From Acholeplasmatales bacterium (GTDB lineage: Bacteria; Bacillota_I; Bacilli_A; Acholeplasmatales; Anaeroplasmataceae), in the NCBI GenBank assembly GCA_016288675.1, contig JAEELC010000163.1, positions 1 through 12,670 on the forward strand: DNA of 12,670 bases, read 5' to 3'. The translations under genes were made by a program, and so were the position numbers. Shown piece after piece: positions 7,350 to 12,670 of the stretch (the stretch's first letter is position 1; each line of letters starts with the position of its first letter). The notes under the pieces are model-generated. The model was not told where the DNA came from. It worked only from the letters and a program-made list of their open reading frames with translations, and did not search any database.

Positions 7350-8270
7350 GTGTATAGATATTAGGGTTAATATATTTAAGTTCATCACTTTTTATGTTTT
7401 TTATTTTGTTTGGAATTGAAAATGATGCACTTACTGTAAAAACTTTATATAACGGTGTAAAAGATGATTATATATATGTCCTAAATCCTTCCTTAAGAGA
7501 AATTAAGGAAATTGAAGGAGAAATTGCGTTATATAAAGATGTGTATATTAAAATAAATGATGAAGATATAAAGGTTATTTATATGAATAAAGAAGCTTCT
7601 AAAATAGGTGTTCCTTATTATGAAAATTCATTTATAAAGCTTGATGAAGCTTTAGCTCCTGGATTTTATTCTAATGTTAATCAAGAAGGATTTACTTACT
7701 TGAAAAATATTAGCCTTCCTAATTTTAATAACAATATGACAAATAGGAATTATAATACTGAAGTGTTTTTTTGTATTACAGATGATTATGATTATAAAGA
7801 TCCTAGTCTTGTTGTTTGTAAAGATAATGAACAAAATCATAAATTGTTTTATATTGATAATAATGATGATTTTGTTGAATTGAGCTGTGCTAATGGTGAG
7901 CAAATTAAAAAGTATTATAAAGGTGTTTATAATAGTACTATAGTTTTAATGAGTTTATTAGCTTATGTTCTGTATATATTATCAATCTGGTTGTTATTTA
8001 ATTTCATTTTTTTAATTATTAATTCCAATTATTTTATAAAAGAAAAAAGATATGAATATGAAGCTTTTTAAAGATATAATTCCTTATTTATTTGTATCTT
8101 TATTTATTTCGTCTCTTATTGCGGAAATAATTTATAAGCTTCCAATTAAGGTATTTGCTTTATACACATCAATTTCTCTTTTAGTGTTGGGGTTTGTAAC
8201 AATATTAGCAATTAGATTAGCTACCAAAAAATTCTATAGATTAGGACTACATATGGAGGAAATCAGATGA
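7350..8270 (+). pseudogene. Frameshifted FtsX/MacB-like ABC transporter permease
   Basis: The pieces join into about 306 codons with the four-helix MacB/FtsX layout. They are an N-terminal helix (LGLIYLSSSLFMFFILFG), an outer domain of about 160 residues, helix 2 near 7930-8030, a charged loop NYFIKEKRYEYEAF, and helices 3 and 4 in 8080-8215. Two lesions are visible. GTG 7350 has a good ribosome site (AAAGGGA 7336-7342) but hits TAG at 7362; restoring one base near 7359-7360 continues into the open frame read from 7361. At 8065-8069 a run of five T gives TAA; with four T the frame would continue EAFKDIIPYLF into the piece open from 8052. The alternative starts ATG 7394 and ATG 8052 lack convincing ribosome sites. 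The system was probably an exporter or bacteriocin/antimicrobial-peptide resistance or immunity transporter; the substrate is unknown. Sequencing error could mimic either single-base lesion. Confidence 0.75.
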
Positions 8271-8738
8271 TTGAACTAGTTAATGTCTCTTGTCTGGTGG
8301 TGAAAGAACTAGAGTATCAATAATAAGAGCTTTAGTTACTCATCCCAAGGTTATTTTAGCAGATGAACCCAATATATATTTAATATATTAGATAGTTTAT
8401 CTATGTTTGCTATTTTCTTCTTTATAATTAATACTGTAGTTTTATTATTATCTAAAATTGAATTAACCAAGAATGATGTTAAAATTAGAAATATCTTTTA
8501 TTCGAATTATAAAAATAATTTAATTGGATATTCGATTGGGTTTGGATTCATATATTCTATAAGTATTATTTGTTCACTTATTATTATTTCTATAATACAT
8601 ATTATTTTAGCTATAAATTTTGGCAATTTTAATTGGATTAATGGCAAAGTTATAGCGTTTATAATAATAGAAATAGTAAGTTCTATTGCTGTATCAATAA
8701 TAATGACTTTAAATAGAAAAAATGATACTTTGTTATAA
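8267..8738 (+). pseudogene. Deleted ABC ATPase (probably ATPase-permease fusion) remnant
   Basis: Three fragments of an ABC gene survive in three successive frames. First, MIELVNVS from ATG 8267, the typical ATPase start, with GGAGGA at 8255-8260 and an ATGA overlap with the permease. Second, a block beginning LSGGER at 8290 (the ABC signature), then RVSIIRALV, and Walker B VILADEP ending at 8370. Third, a membrane part in frame from about 8382, with helices around 8403-8450, 8535-8610 and 8655-8715 separated by a charged loop, which resembles the last three helices of an FtsX-type permease. Walker A, the Q-loop, the H-loop and most of a permease are missing. The first junction lies between two TGTCT copies (8284-8288 and 8291-8295). 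The piece from 8403 to 8738 stays open for 111 codons but has no clear ribosome site. That the two halves were one fused gene is inference; two adjacent genes are possible. Confidence 0.72.
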
Positions 8739-8767
8739 TGCATTTCATAAATGAGATGCATTTTTTT
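8738..8767 (+). terminator. Rho-independent terminator after the decayed ABC locus
   Basis: Stem ATGCATTTCA (8738-8747) with TGAGATGCAT (8752-8761, one T-G pair), a four-base loop TAAA, then a run of seven T (8761-8767). It overlaps the last stop codon (8736-8738). It is intact although the genes before it are broken, and it insulates mnmG. Confidence 0.88.
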
Positions 8768-8788
8768 GATTGTATAATTGGACATTAT

Positions 8789-8837
8789 TAAAGATATTTT
8801 TCTTTTTAATAGTATTATCAAAAGTTAAATATCTTTA
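8789..8837. repeat. 49-bp imperfect palindrome overlapping the mnmG promoter
   Basis: Outer arms of 11 bp are perfect inverted repeats: TAAAGATATTT (8789-8799) and AAATATCTTTA (8827-8837). Inside, CTTTT (8802-8806) pairs with AAAAG (8820-8824) and TAAT (8807-8810) with ATTA (8814-8817), so nearly the whole 49 bp can fold on itself. The right arm covers the first bases of the -35 box (8834-8839). No T-run follows, so it is not a terminator. It could be an operator, or a leader hairpin of an RNA from TATAAT at 8773-8778. Confidence 0.6.
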
Positions 8838-8862
8838 CATCATTTCGCTAAAATGTTAGAAT
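8834..8862 (+). promoter_or_regulatory. Promoter of the mnmG-rsmG-parA-parB operon
   Basis: TTTACA (8834-8839), a 17-bp spacer, and TAGAAT (8857-8862) with the TGn extension at 8854-8856. This is the best complete promoter in the window. The predicted start is near 8869, giving a leader of about 20 nt to ATG 8890. Confidence 0.7.
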
Positions 8863-8889
8863 AGTGATATTGTAAGGATGATGATATCT

Positions 8890-10749
8890 ATGAAATATGA
8901 TGTAATTGTAGTAGGTGGAGGTCATGCTGGTTGTGAAGCATGTCTAGCTACTAGTAAAATGGGACTAAAAACTCTTTTAGTTTCAGGTAATTTAAATATG
9001 TTAGGATCAATGCCATGCAACCCTTCTATTGGAGGTCCTGCAAAAGGTGTTGTTGTTAGAGAAATAGACGCTCTAGGTGGATGGCAAGGTAAGAATGCAG
9101 ATTTAACGCGTTTACAAATCAAAATGCTTAATTCTTCAAAAGGACCTGCTGTTAGAGCTTTACGTAGTCAAAATGATAAGGTTTTATATTCTAAAGAAAT
9201 GCGCAAGCATTTAGAAGCTCAAGAAAATCTAGATTTATATGAAGCTTATACTGATCATTTAATTGTTGAAAATAATACTGTTAAAGGTATTGTAAATGAA
9301 GATGGTTCAAGCTTTGAAGCTGATGCTGTAATTTTAACTACAGGTACTTATTTATCAAGTTTAATATTTAGAGGTCACCATGTTCATGAAGCTGGTCCTG
9401 ACGAACAAGCTACAAGCCATGGCTTATCTAAGCAATTAAAGGATTTAGGATTTGATGTTAGAAGATTAAAGACTGGTACTCCTCCTCGTATTAAGGCTAG
9501 TAGTATTGACTTTAGTAAGTCTATTCTTGCACCAGGTGAAGATTATCCATATAAGTTCTCATTTGATGAAGGATATGATCCTATTTTAGGTGTTAATATT
9601 CCTTGTTATTTAACTTATACTAACCCTGAAATTCATAAGATTGTTGCTGATAATATTCATGAATCTGCAATGTATGGTGGAGTTATTTCTGGTGTTGAGC
9701 CTAGATATTGCCCAAGTATTGAAACTAAGATTATTAAGTTTAAGGATAAGGATAGACATCAAGTATTCCTTGAACCAGAAAGCTTAGAGTGGGATCAAAC
9801 ATATCTTGGTGAATTCTCTACATCTATGCCTGAAGAAATTCAAGATAAGATGATTAGACTTATTCCAGGTTTAGAAAATTGTGAAATTATTAAATATTCA
9901 TATTCAATTGAATATGACTCAATTAATCCATTACAACTTTATTCAAATCTTGAAACTAAGCTTGTAAAGAATCTATTTTGTGCTGGTCAAATTAATGGTA
10001 CATCAGGTTATGAAGAAGCTGCTGGTCAAGGTATTATGGCTGGTATTAATGCTGGATTAAAATTACAAGGTAAAGAACCACTAGTTCTACGTAGAGATGA
10101 ATCATACATTGGTGTTTTAATTGACGATCTTGTTACTAAAGGTACTAATGAGCCATATAGATTATTAACAAGCCGTGCTGAATATAGATTATTACTTAGA
10201 AATGATAATTCCGACTTAAGACTTCGTGAATATGGTTATCAAGTAGGATTAATCAGCGATGAACAATATGAAGCTCTTCGTAAAAAGAAGAAGGATATTG
10301 CTGCATGTACTGAATACTTAAATACTACTAATGTAGTTATGAGTGCTGAAAATAATGCATATTTAGAATCAATTGGTTCATCAACACTTAAGGAAAGCCA
10401 AAAAGGTATTGAAGTATTAAAGAGACCTGAAATTAGTTTCTTAAATTTCAGAAATTTAATTGATGTTCCTTATAGTGATGAAGTATTAGAGCAAGTTGAA
10501 ATTGAAGCTAAGTATCAAGGATACATTAGAAAAGCTCTAGCTCAAGCTGATAAGCTAGAAGCTATGGATAATAAGGTTATTCCTGATAATATTAATTATG
10601 ATGATATTGATAATATCGCACTTGAAGCACGTGAGAAGTTTAAGAAAATTATGCCACGTACTTTGGGTCAAGCTAGCCGTATCTCAGGTGTTAACCCAGC
10701 CGATATTGCGGTTTTATCTGTTTACCTAGATGCATTAAGGAGAAGATAA
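8890..10749 (+). CDS. mnmG: tRNA uridine-34 5-carboxymethylaminomethyl modification enzyme MnmG
   Basis: FAD protein that works with MnmE to make (c)mnm5U at the wobble position of certain tRNAs, improving decoding. It has 619 residues, the usual length. The N-terminal dinucleotide fold has VVGGGHAGCEA (7-17), then MPCNPSIGGPAKG with C43. Further landmarks are LKTGTPPRI, the catalytic cysteine C274 in PRYCPSIE, NGTSGYEEAAGQG for FAD, and LTSRAEYRLLLR. The C-terminal helical domain that contacts MnmE and tRNA has YIRKALAQADKLEAM and GVNPADIAVLSVYL. The open frame extends to ATG 8878 and 8881, but AAGGA (8874-8878) overlaps those; ATG 8890 gives the standard MKYDVIVVGGG start and is preferred, though its spacing is long (11 nt). 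mnmE, the usual upstream neighbour in Bacillus, is not here; its place is taken by the decayed ABC locus. Confidence 0.98.
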   Translation: MKYDVIVVGGGHAGCEACLATSKMGLKTLLVSGNLNMLGSMPCNPSIGGPAKGVVVREIDALGGWQGKNADLTRLQIKMLNSSKGPAVRALRSQNDKVLYSKEMRKHLEAQENLDLYEAYTDHLIVENNTVKGIVNEDGSSFEADAVILTTGTYLSSLIFRGHHVHEAGPDEQATSHGLSKQLKDLGFDVRRLKTGTPPRIKASSIDFSKSILAPGEDYPYKFSFDEGYDPILGVNIPCYLTYTNPEIHKIVADNIHESAMYGGVISGVEPRYCPSIETKIIKFKDKDRHQVFLEPESLEWDQTYLGEFSTSMPEEIQDKMIRLIPGLENCEIIKYSYSIEYDSINPLQLYSNLETKLVKNLFCAGQINGTSGYEEAAGQGIMAGINAGLKLQGKEPLVLRRDESYIGVLIDDLVTKGTNEPYRLLTSRAEYRLLLRNDNSDLRLREYGYQVGLISDEQYEALRKKKKDIAACTEYLNTTNVVMSAENNAYLESIGSSTLKESQKGIEVLKRPEISFLNFRNLIDVPYSDEVLEQVEIEAKYQGYIRKALAQADKLEAMDNKVIPDNINYDDIDNIALEAREKFKKIMPRTLGQASRISGVNPADIAVLSVYLDALRRR

Positions 10750-10750
10750 T

Positions 10751-11449
10751 ATGAACTTTAAAGAAGAAGTAGAAAAATTTAATATTAACCTAGATAGTTC
10801 TATGGAGAGTAAGTTTAATGAATACTTCTCCTTTTTAGTTTCTTTTAATGAACACACTAACCTTACAGCAATTACTGAACATGATGAAGTTTTTGTTAAA
10901 CATTTTCTTGATTCAATGTTGTTAAATGCAGCATATGATTTAACTGGTAAAACTTTATGTGATGTTGGAGCTGGTGCAGGTTTTCCTAGTGTTCCTAACG
11001 CTATTATCAACCCTAATGTTAGTGTTGATATTGTTGATTCTTTAAATAAGCGTATTAACTTTTTAAATGAATTGGTTAACAGGATTGATTTAAAAAATGT
11101 TAAAGCTTATCATTCTCGTGCGGAAGAATGGGCATTAAATAAACGTGAAAGCTATGATGTTGTAAGTGCACGTGCAGTTGCACGTTTACAAATGCTTGCT
11201 GAGCTATGTATGCCATTAGTCCGCGTTGGCGGTGTGTTTGTAGCTATGAAAAGTTTAGAAAGCCAAGATGAATTAAATGAAGCACGCCGTGCTATTGAAG
11301 TTTTAGGTGGAAAAGTTAAAGAAATTAAGCATTTTGACCTACCATATAATATGGGTAGTCGTGATATAATAATAATTGAAAAAGTAAAAGAAACTCCAAA
11401 GAAGTATCCAAGAAGTTTTGCAAAAATTAAGCAAAACCCAATTAAGTAG
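10751..11449 (+). CDS. rsmG: 16S rRNA (guanine-N7)-methyltransferase RsmG
   Basis: SAM-dependent enzyme that methylates N7 of G527 (E. coli numbering) in the 530 loop of 16S rRNA; it was formerly called GidB. Its loss gives low-level streptomycin resistance in other bacteria. The 232 residues fit the Gram-positive form. Visible are FNEHTNLTAI near the N-terminus, HFLDS (51-55), the SAM-binding loop LCDVGAGAGFPS (69-80), SARAVA (139-144) and the basic tail PKKYPRSFAKIKQNPI. The SAM loop reads FPSVP where most family members have FPGIP, a mild change. The ATG follows the mnmG stop after one base, with AAGGAG at 10737-10742 inside mnmG, so translation is probably coupled. Confidence 0.97.
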   Translation: MNFKEEVEKFNINLDSSMESKFNEYFSFLVSFNEHTNLTAITEHDEVFVKHFLDSMLLNAAYDLTGKTLCDVGAGAGFPSVPNAIINPNVSVDIVDSLNKRINFLNELVNRIDLKNVKAYHSRAEEWALNKRESYDVVSARAVARLQMLAELCMPLVRVGGVFVAMKSLESQDELNEARRAIEVLGGKVKEIKHFDLPYNMGSRDIIIIEKVKETPKKYPRSFAKIKQNPIK

Positions 11450-11468
11450 TAAAGAGAAGGTGAAGAAT

Positions 11469-12245
11469 GTGAGCTGTAAAGTAATTGCGATAACTAACCA
11501 AAAAGGTGGTGTAGGTAAAACTACAACTGCTGTTAATTTAGCCGACGCATTAGGAAAATGTGGTCGTCGTGTTTTATTAATTGATATTGATCCACAAGCT
11601 TCAGCCACATTATCACTTGGTGTTGATAGATATTCTCATAAAAGTATTTATGACGTATTAACTAATGACAATATTCCTCTAGTAAGTACTATTGTTAAAC
11701 CAGAACATGCTAGTTGTGATATGGTTATTTCTAATATTGAACTTTCAAATCTTGAAACTACATTAATAGATAATCCTGATAGGGAGTTTATTTTAAATGA
11801 TCGTATTGTTACTGTTAAAAGAAAATATGATTATATTATTTTAGACTGTCCACCATCACTAGGATTAATTACTGTATCAAGCCTTTATGCTGCTGATACT
11901 TTAATTATTCCTGTCCAATGTCAATTTTTAGCTATTGACGGATTAACTCAATTATTAAATACAATCAAGATTGTACAAAATAAGAAGAAGGTTAATCATA
12001 AGTCCCTACTTATTGAAGGTATTCTTTTAACTATGCTTGATAAACGTGTTAAATCAAGCTGGGCAATTGTATCTGAAATTAAAGAATGTTTTGGAGAAAA
12101 GGTCTTTAAAACAATCATTACTACAAATATAAAAGCACAAGTGGCTCCAAACTATGGTATGTCTGTTATTGAATATAGTGCTAAGTCACCTGCAAGTAAA
12201 GAATATAAGGAATTGGCTAGGGAGGTAATCGCAAATGAAGACTAA
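11469..12245 (+). CDS. parA: Chromosome-partitioning ATPase ParA (Soj)
   Basis: Deviant Walker ATPase of 258 residues that binds DNA nonspecifically as an ATP dimer and, with ParB at parS, moves and segregates origins; in Bacillus Soj also acts on DnaA. The signature KGGVGKTT is at 12-19 with the deviant lysine K12 and P-loop lysine K17. Walker A' is LIDIDPQASATLSLG with D41, and Walker B is IILDCPPS with D126. VQCQFLAIDGL follows, as usual. The frame is open further upstream into rsmG, but GAGAAGG at 11454-11460 lies 8 nt before GTG 11469, giving SCKVIAITNQKGGVGKTT, the normal N-terminal length; GTG 11460 overlaps that site. It starts 19 nt after rsmG with no terminator. noc, which intervenes in Bacillus subtilis, is absent. 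Chromosomal context argues against a plasmid system. Confidence 0.96.
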   Translation: MSCKVIAITNQKGGVGKTTTAVNLADALGKCGRRVLLIDIDPQASATLSLGVDRYSHKSIYDVLTNDNIPLVSTIVKPEHASCDMVISNIELSNLETTLIDNPDREFILNDRIVTVKRKYDYIILDCPPSLGLITVSSLYAADTLIIPVQCQFLAIDGLTQLLNTIKIVQNKKKVNHKSLLIEGILLTMLDKRVKSSWAIVSEIKECFGEKVFKTIITTNIKAQVAPNYGMSVIEYSAKSPASKEYKELAREVIANED

Positions 12246-12670
12246 TGAAGCAAAGACTCTTAAAGATTTAATGAATGAAAATATTTTTGAGGCTGACTTT
12301 AAAGAGGAAATCATTGAATTACCTTTAAAGAAGATTAAACCAAATCCATATCAACCACGTTATGTATTTGATGAAAATCAAATTAAGGAATTGTCTCTTT
12401 CTATTAAAGAACATGGTGTCATTCAACCTATTATAGTAAAGGATGTTAATGGCAGCTATGTTATAATTGCTGGAGAACGCCGTTTTAGAGCAAGTAAGCT
12501 TGCTGGAATTAAAACTATTCCTGCTGTTGTAAGACAATATGAAAAGAGTAAGATGATTGAACTTGCGCTTATTGAAAATTTGCAAAGAGAGAACTTATCT
12601 CCAATTGAAGAAGCAAAAGCTTACAATCAAATTATGAGAGAACTTGATTTAACGCAAAGAGAAGTGGCTA
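12235..12670 (+). CDS. parB: Chromosome-partitioning protein ParB (Spo0J), 3' end cut by window edge
   Basis: CTP-dependent DNA clamp that loads at parS and spreads. The first 145 residues are present: a short variable N-terminus, the ParB/Srx core from about 24 with KPNPYQPR, HGVIQPIIV (60-68), the CTP-binding box GERRFRA (80-86), and ENLQRENLSP (114-123). The helix-turn-helix begins at the cut (DLTQREVA); the rest of the DNA-binding and dimerisation domains lie outside. GGGAGG at 12220-12225 is 9 nt before ATG 12235. It overlaps parA by 11 nt, so translation is probably coupled. The N-terminal LG-x-GLxALF motif that touches ParA in many ParB proteins is not recognisable; the first residues are MKTNEAKTLKDLMNENIF. 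It could in principle be a Noc-type paralogue, but GERRFRASKLAG and the link to parA favour ParB. Confidence 0.95.
   Translation, partial: MKTNEAKTLKDLMNENIFEADFKEEIIELPLKKIKPNPYQPRYVFDENQIKELSLSIKEHGVIQPIIVKDVNGSYVIIAGERRFRASKLAGIKTIPAVVRQYEKSKMIELALIENLQRENLSPIEEAKAYNQIMRELDLTQREVA

Noticed and set aside
7652..7903. Minus-strand open frame inside the permease remnant
   Set aside because: Ile/Lys-rich shadow with no start signal and no promoter on that strand.
8052..8270. Independent 72-residue membrane protein gene
   Set aside because: Its ATG has no proper ribosome site, and its helices continue the permease when one T is removed at 8065-8069, so it is better read as the 3' part of the broken permease.
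8507..8821. Minus-strand open frame opposite the ABC remnant
   Set aside because: No ribosome site, hydrophobic low-complexity product, and it runs through the plus-strand terminator; a shadow of AT-rich membrane-coding DNA.
8739..8877. Replication origin or DnaA-box cluster next to mnmG
   Set aside because: No TTATCCACA-like box on either strand in this gap or elsewhere in the window that I could find; the AT-rich palindrome alone is not enough.
10624..10639. CACGTG core inside mnmG as a parS site
   Set aside because: The flanks (TGAAG and AGAAG) do not form the 16-bp parS palindrome; only the core and a few flanking bases match, and it lies in a conserved coding stretch.

Overview
The window is strongly AT-rich DNA with short intergenic gaps and AGGAG-type ribosome binding sites. 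TGA is used as a stop (for example at 6171-6173), so the standard bacterial code applies and this is not a Mycoplasma/Spiroplasma-type genome. Gene content and the order mnmG-rsmG-parA-parB point to a low-GC Firmicute of the Bacilli/Erysipelotrichia/RF39-Acholeplasma sphere. In most such genomes this cluster lies near the replication origin, although no DnaA-box cluster or parS site is visible here. The taxonomic placement is inference.

Left part (1-1800, minus strand): a two-component system. An OmpR-type response regulator (977-1669) is followed, with a 14-nt overlap, by a sensor histidine kinase that runs off the left edge. The kinase has two membrane helices joined by a very short outer loop. 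A divergent promoter region (about 1700-1800) separates it from the plus-strand genes.

Middle part (1805-7260, plus strand): an unrecognised two-helix membrane protein, transketolase and its terminator. Next comes a Y-family translesion DNA polymerase overlapping a YolD-like protein, a typical pair. An M42-family metallo-aminopeptidase with a strong terminator closes this part.

Decayed part (7264-8770): remains of an ABC export system. A four-helix FtsX/MacB-like permease carries two single-base frameshifts. Behind it, with a preserved ATGA overlap, is an ABC gene cut down by at least two internal deletions: only its first residues, its signature/Walker B block and a C-terminal membrane part survive, each in a different frame. 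A promoter with an adjacent T8-G6 tract precedes it and an intact terminator ends it.

Right part (8770-12670): a 49-bp imperfect palindrome overlaps the promoter of mnmG-rsmG-parA-parB. These genes are tightly packed and probably form one transcript: tRNA wobble-uridine modification, 16S rRNA m7G methylation and chromosome segregation. noc, which sits between rsmG and soj in Bacillus subtilis, is absent, and mnmE does not precede mnmG. parB runs off the right edge.

No wholly new biological system is evident. The best leads are the fossil ABC exporter, the palindrome at the mnmG promoter, the homopolymer-containing promoter, the inverted repeat in front of the translesion polymerase operon, and the unusual ParB N-terminus.
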